Part shown: piece by piece, positions 1 to 8,178 of the stretch | Layout: each line of letters begins with the position of its first letter | Position numbering within the stretch: position 1 is the first letter of the stretch | DNA from: Moorena sp. SIO3I8 | GTDB taxonomy: Bacteria > Cyanobacteriota > Cyanobacteriia > Cyanobacteriales > Coleofasciculaceae | DNA length: 39,380 bases | NCBI RefSeq assembly: GCF_010692325.1 | Contig: NZ_JAAHHW010000062.1 | Coordinates: 1-39,380 of the forward strand | Direction of reading: 5' to 3' | Program-made: the position numbers and the translations under genes | The notes under the pieces: generated by a model | The model's input: only the letters and a program-made list of their open reading frames with translations | Databases searched by the model: none | Told to the model about the DNA's origin: nothing

Positions 1-77
1 TACTATAGCTTGGCCTTTGGCCAATTACATCGGATTACATCAGGTTGGGTTTGAAAACTCATTGACATAGATCATTT

Positions 78-116
78 AAATAGCCGTGGATAGTATTTCT
101 ACGGCTATTTTTTTTT
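78..116 (+). terminator. Rho-independent terminator of a gene left of the window
   Basis: Inverted arms AAATAGCCGT (78-87) and ACGGCTATTT (101-110) enclose a 13-base loop and run into nine T residues. It would end a plus-strand transcript entering from the left edge. A frame open from base 1 stops at 54 (C-terminus ...HRITSGWV), so this may be the tail of that unseen gene. Bases 117-277 are AT-rich and I recognise nothing more in them. Confidence 0.7.
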
Positions 117-277
117 ACTTTTGGTAGCGCTATTTTATTCCCAGTAATCAACTTTATGTAAATATTAATTTTTGTAAACAATATAAAAAATACGGAATTT
201 TATAGTATAATTGATTTAAATGCTAACCGTTATATAAGTTAGGTTTCACTAAGATAAGCTTAACTATTAGTTTGATT

Positions 278-730
278 ATGAAGCTTGATACTCTTGTAGA
301 TTTTGGATCAATTGTCGGAGCTTTTTTGGCTGCAATAGGCTTCCTAGTTTCTTTAAGACAATTCAAGCTCAGTAGAACCATGTCTTATATGCAGCACTTG
401 AGTGATCCCTCAATGATTGAAACAAGGGTTGATGTGGATGCTTGGTTAGACTCTTCAGATGATGATAACGCTCGCCTACTTCAGCTACAAGAAGATACTG
501 AATTGCACATTAAAGTAAAAGTTTTCCTGAGTTTCTGCAATCAGATTTCTATTGCTTACCGATTTGGAGCAATTCACAATAAGATGGCATTTGATATTTG
601 GAATCCTTTTATACCTTATTATTGGGACAGGTTAAGATTTTATATTGCTTGGCGACGTTCTCAGGGATATAGCATAGGTCATAACTTAGAAAAATTTGCC
701 AGAGACATACGAAGTTTTAATATAAAATAG
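278..730 (+). CDS. Small membrane-anchored protein, DUF4760-like
   Basis: Predicted protein of 150 residues. One hydrophobic segment at about residues 7-25 (IVGAFLAAIGFLVSL) is followed by a soluble, acidic helical domain rich in W, Y and F. This layout, with the QFKLSRT stretch just after the membrane segment, resembles small DUF4760-type proteins of unknown function, but the match is from memory and weak. I chose the ATG at 278 over a TTG six bases upstream; neither has a clear Shine-Dalgarno. The gene stands alone: an AT-rich 270 bp upstream, and 86 bp to the next gene. No catalytic motif is visible, so no function is proposed. Confidence 0.6.
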   Translation: MKLDTLVDFGSIVGAFLAAIGFLVSLRQFKLSRTMSYMQHLSDPSMIETRVDVDAWLDSSDDDNARLLQLQEDTELHIKVKVFLSFCNQISIAYRFGAIHNKMAFDIWNPFIPYYWDRLRFYIAWRRSQGYSIGHNLEKFARDIRSFNIK

Positions 731-816
731 ACATCTCCAATCCAAAAAAGCAAAAATTGTATTTTTTTTTATGTTATATTAAAATTTAATAACCCTTGCG
801 CGCAGCACTACAAGTT

Positions 817-1068
817 ATGAGTATGACAAATTACAATCAGGTACTTAATCAAATTCATTCTCTTAGTCTCTCTGACCAACTACGATTACTAGATGAATTA
901 AAAGTCTTAGTTAATCAAGCGATAGAAGTAGAAGGAGATGAAGAAACCATTCCAATCACAGAAATTGTTCAAAGTCAAGAAGCTTGGAAAAATTATATAT
1001 CAGGTAACGATAAAGGAATTTCATCTACAGATTTAAAACGTAAGTTATTAGGAGAAAAGTTTGATTGA
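817..1068 (+). CDS. Antitoxin-like small protein, orphan
   Basis: Predicted protein of 83 residues beginning MSMTNYNQVLNQI. The N-terminal half (IHSLSLSDQLRLLDELKVLV) is an amphipathic pair of helices typical of small cyanobacterial VapB/DUF-type antitoxins. The C-terminus is charged and probably flexible (DLKRKLLGEKFD), the part that wraps a toxin in such families. The frame can be extended to a TTG at 796, but ATG at 817 or 823 is more natural. No toxin gene follows: 1069-1158 is a repeat and then a convergent gene. It is either an orphan antitoxin or an unrelated small regulator; the family call is inference. Confidence 0.5.
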   Translation: MSMTNYNQVLNQIHSLSLSDQLRLLDELKVLVNQAIEVEGDEETIPITEIVQSQEAWKNYISGNDKGISSTDLKRKLLGEKFD

Positions 1069-1079
1069 TAGACAAAGGA

Positions 1080-1172
1080 ATGCAGCAAGGTCTTGGAGCT
1101 TTACCCCAAGACCTCACTCCTCCCTGTTCTCTACTCCCGACTCCCGACTCCCGACTCCCTATTCCCGCTCCT
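1080..1172. repeat. Palindromic repeat plus heptamer array
   Basis: An inverted repeat, AAGGTCTTGG...CCCCAAGACCT (about 1087-1112), resembles part of the repeats near 31790 and 34366. It is followed by (CTCCCGA)n-type heptamers to about 1170. The array overlaps the last codons and the stop of the convergent minus-strand gene ending at 1159. The hairpin could act as a bidirectional terminator between the convergent genes. Confidence 0.6.
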
Positions 1173-1929
1173 GCTTACAAAAAGCATGAGCCTTATTGTT
1201 AATCTTATCAAGAATATCAGTTACCTCAGCTGGAGGATTAGGCATCAGATAAATTTCCCGTAATGCATCTGACCAAAGTTGTTTGTTGATGAAATAGTTA
1301 ATTCGTTTCAGAGCAATCTGATCAGCACTCGCATCTTGAGCTTTCAGATTACTTTCTAATGCAGTTAAGTCAGCGGTGATTTGATTACGCTTTTCGTCAT
1401 TCATTAAACGAAAACTTCTCTTAGTAGGAAGTTCGTTTAAAGGAATTGTATTCCGCCAAAAGTAAGCTTTACCTGCTTGTAAGGGCTTCCCTTGATAAAC
1501 GATATTAGTAGTAGTATGCTCTAAAGGTTGCTCCCACAATTGTTGATTACTACGCATTTTACGCACCTCAATACCTTTCATTTCTCCTTGCCATAGGAAT
1601 AGGGGTTGCTCACTCCAAATTTCTAAGCTTCCTTTATGATTAGAATTCGGGTCAATATCTGATAGCTGACCAGGGGTGAGCATGCAGAGAGTTTGCTCGC
1701 TAGGATTATCATCTGTTGAGTTACCTCTTGTGCCCCCTTTACCTTTCTTCCTTCGCAATCTCTCCCAGATATCACCCCATTTTAACGTAATTAGCTGGCC
1801 TTGAGACTGGGATAACTGCTGATCAGACTGAGGTCTTTTTACTATTGCATTAATAGGCAGTGCAGAAGAACAGACTAGCACGACCATTGTTAGTAATAGT
1901 GTGGATTTGTTCTGAATTATTTTAGGCAT
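1159..1929 (-). CDS. Secreted DUF928-like protein of the CHAT-CHASE2 cluster
   Basis: Predicted protein of 256 residues. I start at the ATG at 1929 because AGGA lies 8 bp upstream and residues 1-28 (MPKIIQNKSTLLLTMVVLVC, then SSALPINA) form a clean signal peptide; the frame extends another 14 codons upstream. After a basic G/K-rich stretch (RRKKGKGGTRG), the body has the order seen in cyanobacterial DUF928 proteins: an LTPG..SDIDPNS element, a beta region around EIWSEQPLFLWQG, and a C-terminal helical part. DUF928 has no known function but is repeatedly found beside CHASE2 proteins. Here it is the last gene of a four-gene minus-strand cluster, about 395 bp after the CHAT-CHASE2 gene. Translation ends at a TAG inside the adjoining heptamer array, so the last residues (QERE) may be repeat-derived. 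Confidence 0.6.
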   Translation of the reverse strand: MPKIIQNKSTLLLTMVVLVCSSALPINAIVKRPQSDQQLSQSQGQLITLKWGDIWERLRRKKGKGGTRGNSTDDNPSEQTLCMLTPGQLSDIDPNSNHKGSLEIWSEQPLFLWQGEMKGIEVRKMRSNQQLWEQPLEHTTTNIVYQGKPLQAGKAYFWRNTIPLNELPTKRSFRLMNDEKRNQITADLTALESNLKAQDASADQIALKRINYFINKQLWSDALREIYLMPNPPAEVTDILDKINNKAHAFCKQERE

Positions 1930-1989
1930 AATATGCTTCCTGACTGATAAGTTAATGATTAAATAAAGCATTTATCGCAGTTATGATAA

Positions 1990-2331
1990 TTGCTATATTT
2001 GACTAGGGATCCCCCCTAACCCCCCTTAATAAGGGGGGAACTTGATTCGATTCAAACATTCCCTTAATCAGGGGGGGAGCTGATTCGATTCAAACATTCC
2101 CTTAATCAGGGGGGGAGCTGATTCGATTCAAACATTCCCTTAATCAGGGGGGGAACTTGATTCCAGTAAACCATTCTTTTCTATTAGCTTTTGCCTTAAC
2201 AGGATAAACTTTGTAATCATGAGTATAAGAATTGCTATAATGTTCCCGATTCCCGATTCCCGATTCCCTACTCCCTACTCCCTACTCCCTACTCCCTACT
2301 CCCTACTCCCTACTCCCTACTCCCTACTCCC
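1990..2331. repeat. Intergenic 38-bp tandem repeat, GC palindromes and heptamer array
   Basis: This gap holds no gene. At 2010-2040 is a hairpin of the CCCCCCTAACCCCCCTTA / AAGGGGGG type. A unit beginning GATTCGATTCAAACATTCCC recurs at 2044, 2082 and 2120, a period of 38 bp, each with a CCCTTAATCAGGGGGGG stem. A short unique part (2160-2240) is followed by (CCCGATT)n and (CCCTACT)n heptamers from about 2245 to 2331. The last heptamers overlap the end of the CHAT-CHASE2 gene. Confidence 0.8.
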
Positions 2332-4894
2332 TTTGCGTAACGCTATAGATCCTAAACACTACTAAAGGCATCAAAGTAGGTAGCAGCACCTTCAAAGAGA
2401 TATAAATTTGTAGTGAAATCAAGCAATAAACTAACCAACAAAGCAAGCAAGCATTACCTAGATTGCTAAACCACCATTGCTGTTGCTCGGGATAATCCTG
2501 TTTAATTAACCTAAATCCCTTACCTAAAACAGCAGTTAGCAAAATCATCAAGGTATTAGGAATTGGTATTACCAGATGCTGGTAAAAAAGATGGTGGGCG
2601 ATGTAACTATGGGCTTCACCACCAGTAAAGGATGATTTGCTATCGAACCAATCTCGCCAACCCTGTGAACGACGCCAGAAGGCTACCGGAAGGGGAAGCA
2701 GATTATTATCTTGCCCTTCTTGATCGACTCCCGCTTCTTTATATCCTCCTGAAGCAACAATCACAATGGTCTGGTTAAAGGTTAGAGGACGCTTAGTTAG
2801 TTTTGCCCCCCTAACCCCCCAATTTTGGGGGGTAATCATGTCAAAGTCCCCCAGAATTGGGGGATTTAGGGGGCTCGAACAGGAGCCTAATAACTCACAA
2901 GCAGAAATTCTTTGATAAACCTGCTCTGGAGGCAGGGAATAGTCAATAATCGGTTGAAACCATTGTAAGAAATATGCGATCGCAGGACTTTTGACCCTCC
3001 CCAACCAAGCCACTTGTGTATTAGTTTGTGTATCGGCTTGTGTATGGGAACCATTAACCAAATCAATCACTGAAGTCCTAAATTTCTGATTACTGTCTTG
3101 AAGCTCAGGTAATCCCATCGCTAATTGAGTAGTGCCGGAATCTTGATCACGTAAACAATAGGAAAGGACTAGTAAATAGCTAAACGGACAACTTTGATCA
3201 CAATTATTGCTAGGTAACTCTACATACCAATCATAGGTTGTAATATCTCCCTCCATGGTTTGATTGAGGTTAGCAATTTGATCACTCACCCCATAATAAT
3301 CAGCAGGATGGTCAGCTTCAATTGCTGCCCAAACTAACCACGTATTCCTGTTAATCGCTTCAGTAATTGATTGCCGTAACTGTTTACTATTATCTGGCTG
3401 TTGTTTGTCTTGATCTAGGATATAATCAAACCCAATTATCCGAGCCTTACTGGTAACTAATTTATCTAATATACTTGCTAAGTAACCATAATCCATATAC
3501 CTGCCATCAACCAATTTAACGTTGTCCTGTTTAAGAGACTTGTTATCAATTTGAACTAACCGAACTGGAGACTGAACTGGAGAAGGATTAGCTTGCCACT
3601 GCACCTGCTGAGTAACCTGACGGTAACCAGCCTGTAACAAAAGACGAGATTCTAACAGTAAATCCTGAACAGGTGGGATTAAACTAACGGTTAACCATGC
3701 CGATAACCAAAGGGCTTCTTTCTTAGTAGGTAACCAATTTCTGAGACTGTGCCCTAAACCAAATGGTTCCAAACGAAACAGTACTGATTGGGGATGGCGA
3801 AATAAGGTAGGGATTAGGTAAGCAGAAGGATAGGTAAGATTTTGTTGGTCTTTGAGAAAAGCACAAGCATCCCGTAGCGCTTCATGAACATCCTTATACT
3901 CAGCCAAACTGTTGAGAAACTGGACAATAAAAACTTGAGCCACCTGATTGTGAATAGGTTCTGCCATTACCGCCACTTGAGGTAACCCTAAAGCAATTAG
4001 GGATTCCGCAATTGAGATACCATCACAAGAATTAAAAATAGCAAACTTTAGTCCATTAGCTATCCCTTGTTGGAGGGATTGTTTAATTTCCTGAATCCCT
4101 AGAGACGCATCAGGAGCAATATGTAATTCCCCACCAGTAAAGGCAGTTTCATTACTATGTCCAGCAAAAAATAAAATATCCCAACCCCTAGGATTAGTAA
4201 TTTCCTTAACGATTTCTTGCTTAAGAGTACTAGAGTCTTTTTCTGGTTGCCAACCAATAAATTTGATTTCAGCCAGCTTAGACAGGTGAGCTAACGCCTT
4301 GCGGTCTTCTTCAAAGTCTAATCCTTTTTCATCACCTAAGATAGCCAACACTCTGGCTCGGCGACGGATTGAATAAATAATTTTATTATGACTAATTCCA
4401 GCATGGATAGTTTTAGAAACCCGAGCAATCCGGATAGTTCCGAATCCCGATAAATTCGTCCTAGTAGTAGTACTAATTTCCCAAGCTTCCCAAGGTAAGC
4501 GAGTTAATTCAGGACAGTTACAGGTGAGGAGAATATCAACCCAATACCGACGATTAATAGACGAATCCGTAGCTGCCTTAGCAATTTCCTCACGAATCTC
4601 ATATAACTCTCCATCCCGTAACCAACTATGAAATATTGATAAAAACCTAGCTTCTGCTTCCCGCAACAGGCCAGCCGGATCTTTCATAACGGTAAGTCTA
4701 CCACTTTTTGGGACTTTACCTCGCAAATTTTTGTAACAATTAATGTAAGCCTGTTTCCAGTCTTGGTAACCTTGATCAAGGTCTTGAGGATAATCTACTA
4801 TGGCAGCAATAGTCTTACCGTTTTCCCAAGATAACTCAAAGTTACATCCTGACTTGATTTTGATGACTTTAAGGTTAAAAATATTACTTTTCAT
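2324..4894 (-). CDS. CHAT caspase-like protease fused to a CHASE2 sensor domain
   Basis: Predicted protein of 856 residues, with start MKSNIFNLKV at 4894; the 50 codons upstream are repeat-encoded and rejected. Residues about 1-370 form a CHAT domain, a caspase-like peptidase of clan CD. The catalytic pair is visible as FFAGHS (His246) and FNSCDG (Cys290). A hydrophobic segment follows at about 388-408 (ALWLSAWLTVSLIPP), then a CHASE2-type extracytoplasmic sensor (VRLVQIDNKSL..., IIGFDYILD) to about 780, and C-terminal hydrophobic segments (TLMILLTAVLG; CLLCWLVYCLISLQIYISL). The expected topology is a cytoplasmic protease controlled by a periplasmic sensor. About residues 673-696 (SSPLNPPILGDFDMITPQNW and following) are encoded by a GC palindrome inserted in frame. 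It lies 188 bp after the DUF1822 gene on the same strand. The stop TAG comes from the heptamer array. The substrate is unknown. Confidence 0.85.
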   Translation of the reverse strand: MKSNIFNLKVIKIKSGCNFELSWENGKTIAAIVDYPQDLDQGYQDWKQAYINCYKNLRGKVPKSGRLTVMKDPAGLLREAEARFLSIFHSWLRDGELYEIREEIAKAATDSSINRRYWVDILLTCNCPELTRLPWEAWEISTTTRTNLSGFGTIRIARVSKTIHAGISHNKIIYSIRRRARVLAILGDEKGLDFEEDRKALAHLSKLAEIKFIGWQPEKDSSTLKQEIVKEITNPRGWDILFFAGHSNETAFTGGELHIAPDASLGIQEIKQSLQQGIANGLKFAIFNSCDGISIAESLIALGLPQVAVMAEPIHNQVAQVFIVQFLNSLAEYKDVHEALRDACAFLKDQQNLTYPSAYLIPTLFRHPQSVLFRLEPFGLGHSLRNWLPTKKEALWLSAWLTVSLIPPVQDLLLESRLLLQAGYRQVTQQVQWQANPSPVQSPVRLVQIDNKSLKQDNVKLVDGRYMDYGYLASILDKLVTSKARIIGFDYILDQDKQQPDNSKQLRQSITEAINRNTWLVWAAIEADHPADYYGVSDQIANLNQTMEGDITTYDWYVELPSNNCDQSCPFSYLLVLSYCLRDQDSGTTQLAMGLPELQDSNQKFRTSVIDLVNGSHTQADTQTNTQVAWLGRVKSPAIAYFLQWFQPIIDYSLPPEQVYQRISACELLGSCSSPLNPPILGDFDMITPQNWGVRGAKLTKRPLTFNQTIVIVASGGYKEAGVDQEGQDNNLLPLPVAFWRRSQGWRDWFDSKSSFTGGEAHSYIAHHLFYQHLVIPIPNTLMILLTAVLGKGFRLIKQDYPEQQQWWFSNLGNACLLCWLVYCLISLQIYISLKVLLPTLMPLVVFRIYSVTQRE
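2808..2877. repeat. GC-rich palindromic repeat inserted in the CHASE2 coding region
   Basis: Arms of CCCCCCTAACCCCCC type and AGTCCCCCAGAATTGGGGG, each a hairpin, with GGGGGATTTAGGGGG at the end. Relatives occur at about 2008-2040 and 17430-17462. The insertion is in frame and adds about 24 residues with no stop. Confidence 0.8.
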
Positions 4895-4897
4895 GTT

Positions 4898-5097
4898 ACT
4901 TATATAGCGTTTTTGAATTAGGTGAGGTACAAATCTTTGGGTTTTAGGGAACAGGGAACAGGGAACAGAGAACAGCGAGCCCGTCCCTAACTCCCCACAC
5001 TCCCCGCGCCCCCGCCCCGCGCCCCCGCCCCACACTTCCCACACTTCCTACTCCCTACTCCCTACTCCCTACTCCCTACTCCCTACTCCCTACTCCC
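4898..5097. repeat. Partial MITE end, GC-rich stretch and heptamer array
   Basis: From 4903, TATAGCGTTTTTGAATTAGG followed by TGAGGTACAAATC and TTTTAGGGAACAGGG matches one end of the elements at 6240 and 26222. I do not see the opposite end. It leads into (AACAGGG)n, a CCCCGCGCCC-rich block at about 4998-5030, and (CCCTACT)n from about 5045 to 5097. The array supplies the last codons of the DUF1822 gene. Confidence 0.65.
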
Positions 5098-6231
5098 TTT
5101 AAATTCAAACAACATCGACATTTGTGCTGTTTCATCAGCAGTGGTAATTGTAGCTAGAAACTTTTCATGATTAGCTCCTACAAACTGAGTAAATAAATAG
5201 TCGTCATTAGTGGTCAATTCCTGTTGATACAAGACCATAGTAAAATCAGTAATACGCAATTTTATCCCCGAAGGTGGAGTATTACCTGGGCTAGCTCCCA
5301 GGATTAGCACTATAGTCCAATCTCCCTCTGGTTCAAACTGGGGTAATTGCCAAGTTATAGCATAAAGACGCAGTGGAATTCCAGCTAGTTGGAAATCTCG
5401 ATAACTACGGACAGCAGCAGCAGGAATTTCGATATCAATAATAGTTAGAATCTCAGCTAATTCTTGGGCTGGGTTACGACTAAACCGCAATGCTGGGGAA
5501 GGTGCTGGTAATAGTTGCCAAGATAACTCTTGAGCTAGTTCATCAATTTGATTATATAACCATTGTCCCACATTAATTGCTTGTTGATTCAGGATTTCGA
5601 TTACGTCTTTAATATAATCCTGACTGGGCTGTGGTATTTCTGGTAAAGGAATTTCCTCAGGAGATAGACATTGTAAATCCAGTAGTAAGTCGTCTCCACT
5701 CATAGTAAACCTAGATAAAGGGAGCTCGTAAGTCTGATCAGAGCCAACAACTAGATTACTAATATCTTTGACTAACTGGTCGTATCGATTTACCCCTTTA
5801 ATACCAGCAATCCCTAAGTCATCATCAATGGCAATCACCACATAAAAATGAGCAGTGAATTGGGGAATAGTAACAATAGCTTGAGGCAGATTTACGAAGG
5901 GGTCACTAAATCCAAAGCTAGGAATAATGCAAATATTGAAATCTCCTACCTGTAGATTACACACAGCATTAATAACTTTAGCAATAGCTTGAGATAATTC
6001 AGAATTTACTAAAACATTAGCTGCCCGTTCTACCCGTAAACTTGGCTCTCGTTTTTCCAGCCAATCTTCAAAGACTAGTAAGGCTAACTCTTGGAGATAG
6101 ATAGCTAATGTTCCTGATGTTTCCGCTATCTGGTTGGCAATATCCAGAGCTTGTTGTTGTTGTTCTAATTCCAGCGTTAGGGTTTCGGTTAATGCTGGAA
6201 AGGAAATCAGTTCTGTAGATGTATCTAGCAT
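5083..6231 (-). CDS. DUF1822 family protein
   Basis: Predicted protein of 382 residues, ATG at 6231. The N-terminus (STELISFPALTETLTLELEQ) and the conserved LALLVFEDWLEKREPSLRVE block near residue 55 identify DUF1822, a cyanobacterial family of unknown function. It continues as a soluble alpha/beta protein with IDDDLGIAGIKGVNRYDQL near residue 140 and no membrane segment or signal peptide. It sits between the sigma-like gene (235 bp upstream, gap filled by a MITE) and the CHAT-CHASE2 gene (188 bp downstream), all on one strand. Such neighbours recur in cyanobacteria to my knowledge. It may be an adaptor or a substrate of the CHAT protease; that role is inference. Its C-terminal GSRE and stop codon are encoded by the heptamer array. 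Confidence 0.8.
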   Translation of the reverse strand: MLDTSTELISFPALTETLTLELEQQQQALDIANQIAETSGTLAIYLQELALLVFEDWLEKREPSLRVERAANVLVNSELSQAIAKVINAVCNLQVGDFNICIIPSFGFSDPFVNLPQAIVTIPQFTAHFYVVIAIDDDLGIAGIKGVNRYDQLVKDISNLVVGSDQTYELPLSRFTMSGDDLLLDLQCLSPEEIPLPEIPQPSQDYIKDVIEILNQQAINVGQWLYNQIDELAQELSWQLLPAPSPALRFSRNPAQELAEILTIIDIEIPAAAVRSYRDFQLAGIPLRLYAITWQLPQFEPEGDWTIVLILGASPGNTPPSGIKLRITDFTMVLYQQELTTNDDYLFTQFVGANHEKFLATITTADETAQMSMLFEFKGSRE

Positions 6232-6239
6232 TTTTTTAG

Positions 6240-6382
6240 TACAGCAGTTTTCAATTGGGTGAGGTACAAATTCTTTGGTTTTAGGGAGCAGGGAGCAGGG
6301 AGCAGGGAGCAGGGAAGAGGAAAGTCAGAAGTGTAAAGAGGTAAAAAATACTTTCTATTTCATAGCTATTAAAAACGCTATA
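6240..6382. mobile_element. MITE-like element with terminal inverted repeats
   Basis: About 143 bp. The left end reads TACAGCAGTTTTCAATTGGG. The right end, reverse-complemented, reads TATAGCGTTTTTAATAGC, an imperfect inverted repeat. Inside are GTGAGGTACAAA, a TTTTAGGGA motif and four (AGCAGGG) heptamers. The same order appears at 26222-26457, and partly at 4903 and about 23495-23530. It has no coding capacity, so any movement would depend on a transposase supplied elsewhere. Confidence 0.55.
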
Positions 6383-6466
6383 AAAGTTTTTGATATAATT
6401 CAAACTCGACAGTTTTGATCATAATAATGACGTCCAGTTAAATTTATTTTTCCTACTCCCTACTCC

Positions 6467-7876
6467 CTACTCCCCACTCCCGATTCCCGATTCCCGATTC
6501 CCCACTCCCTTTTTTAATATTTTACATAAAGTCCTAGAAAAATTACTAGAGAGTTTGTATTGGTTTTTAACAAAGGTTTCTTTCATAGCTGCAGTCATAA
6601 TCCGGTTAATTTCTTCTTCCACAAACTGACTAATTCGTTGCTCTAATTCTTTAACCTCTTGTGCAGAAGCGTAGGCTTGGCCTAACTCCACGAGTTGGTG
6701 ATGTAATCTTACGGAAGTGCGTCTAGCAATATCAGCCCGAAAGGCTTTCAGGTCTAGCAAGCGACTGACTTGATATTGAGCAGTTAAGCCGATTTGGGCA
6801 GCAATCTTAGTCATAGTAACATGCTGACATTGAAATAAATCTAGTGCTTCTAAAAATTGCTGATGTCTTGGCTTTTGTTTACGACTTAGATAAGTCACTC
6901 GGTTTTGAATAACCTCTTGAATAGCAGTAGTTAAACAATCCTGTAGTAATTGGTCATAGGCAGCTAATACCTCGTCTTCCTCCTGATTGTTACTTGTATC
7001 ATCAGCTGCTAATTGATGCTCAAATTTTCCTAAAGCTTGAGTGGGGACATTCCTGCCACGATTTCGTTTATAGTCTCGAATTAGCTGAGCTAAGGTTTGT
7101 AACTCAGTAAGCACTGCTTCTGGAGATAGTTGTCCTATCAGCTGTAATTGCTCTTTCCTAGGAATTGGGTAAGGAGTTGTAAGTTTACCTAAGCCTTGTT
7201 GTTGTCGTTGTTGGTTAATTTGATTACGCTCTGCTTGCAGTTGACGTACATAAACCGTTTGATAACTTTCTAATAACTCACGATAGTGGTTAATTTCTTG
7301 ATCAGTTAGCTGATGAAACTCCGATAGAATACGGTTTAGTTTACCAGGAGTAGTTTGTTTCAGTAATAACCAATCCGTTACCTGCTCAATTCCATGGTAG
7401 AGTAAAAATTGTTTTACCTCCCTATGGGTTTTCACTAGTCTCTTTGTCCAGGAAAATAAGCTACTTTTATCTGGGTCAAAGGTTTGTAAACTATAAGTAA
7501 TTATAAAATTATCTCCCCCTAGTTTATGGCCTTGATCGGGCTCAGGATAACGGTCAAGGACTAATGGCAGTAGGTCATCCATGGTAAAATTATGGTGCTG
7601 ACCAAATTGCTCTACTAACTGATAACAAACCTCCTTGATTTGGTGAGAAACTAAACAACGTAGACAAACCTCAGCCAGCTCAAGGTCGTCGTCTTGGGTG
7701 TGATAACGTTGCCACAGTCTGCTAATCAGGGCGTGGTCTATGGTGTCTTCACCTGTAGACAAAGTAAGAGCTTGGGCACTGATAAATTCCTTAGCCTCTT
7801 CTATCGGTTTAGTTTGATGTTGACCCAAACGATTAATATAATTGAGTGTCCAGTATTTGGCTAAGCTGGTCTTCAT
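6467..7876 (-). CDS. Sigma-70-like / HTH regulatory protein, first gene of the CHAT-CHASE2 cluster
   Basis: Predicted protein of 469 residues from the ATG at 7876; the upstream extension (MYSLLPTPSSL) is heptamer-encoded. The middle (FIITYSLQTFDPDKSSLFSW and following TKRLVKTH) resembles sigma region 2 context in divergent cyanobacterial sigma-70-like proteins. The C-terminal part holds a helix-turn-helix (VTMTKIAAQIGLTAQYQVSR), as in sigma region 4, and then a coiled coil (VKELEQRISQFVEEEINRIM). It has no signal peptide or membrane segment, so it acts in the cytoplasm. It is promoter-proximal to DUF1822 and CHAT-CHASE2 and divergent from the first TPR-CHAT gene, so it is a candidate regulator of both. 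The last residues (GNRESGIGSGE) and the stop come from the (GGGAATC)/(GGGAGTA) array. Sigma activity is not proven by sequence. Confidence 0.6.
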   Translation of the reverse strand: MKTSLAKYWTLNYINRLGQHQTKPIEEAKEFISAQALTLSTGEDTIDHALISRLWQRYHTQDDDLELAEVCLRCLVSHQIKEVCYQLVEQFGQHHNFTMDDLLPLVLDRYPEPDQGHKLGGDNFIITYSLQTFDPDKSSLFSWTKRLVKTHREVKQFLLYHGIEQVTDWLLLKQTTPGKLNRILSEFHQLTDQEINHYRELLESYQTVYVRQLQAERNQINQQRQQQGLGKLTTPYPIPRKEQLQLIGQLSPEAVLTELQTLAQLIRDYKRNRGRNVPTQALGKFEHQLAADDTSNNQEEDEVLAAYDQLLQDCLTTAIQEVIQNRVTYLSRKQKPRHQQFLEALDLFQCQHVTMTKIAAQIGLTAQYQVSRLLDLKAFRADIARRTSVRLHHQLVELGQAYASAQEVKELEQRISQFVEEEINRIMTAAMKETFVKNQYKLSSNFSRTLCKILKKGVGNRESGIGSGE

Positions 7877-8178
7877 GAGGGAGGAGGGAGTAGGGAGTAG
7901 GGAATACAATTTAGATGTATCTCACGCTTACTACGAAATGCTATATATAGCAATCTCCCCCGACAAGAGAACCAAATGTCATTCTTACCTATCTGGTAAC
8001 TATCCGAACCTATGCATTCTGTCAAAAAAACTGGGCTTGAAGTGTATAAGTGAAGGGTAGGACGTAGGTCTGAGGAGTATTAGTTTTTCCTTGTATAGTC
8101 AGGTACATCTAAATTTTATTCCCTGTTCCCTGTTCCCTGTTCCCTACTCCCTACTCCCTGCTCCCTACTCCCTGCTCC
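7877..8178. other. Divergent intergenic region, mostly repeats
   Basis: This separates the sigma-like gene from the first TPR-CHAT gene. It contains (GGGAGTA)n at 7879-7905, a partly unique section (7906-8110), and (CCCTGTT)n/(CCCTACT)n at about 8121-8178. A short plus-strand open frame here (7842-8060) has no family likeness and overlaps the sigma-like start, so I do not call it. The promoters of both genes should lie here, but I cannot fix their positions. Confidence 0.5.

Noticed and set aside
1-54. Tail of a coding sequence at the left edge
   Set aside because: The frame from base 1 ends at 54 just before a terminator, which is suggestive, but 17 residues are too few to assign a product, so it is only noted with the terminator.
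2044-2160. Possible CRISPR array
   Set aside because: The 38-bp units are directly adjacent with no unique spacers, and no cas genes are nearby. The heptamer arrays likewise lack spacers.
7842-8060. Plus-strand open frame of 72 codons before TPR-CHAT gene 1
   Set aside because: It starts inside the sigma-like gene on the opposite strand, crosses a heptamer array, has no Shine-Dalgarno and matches no family.
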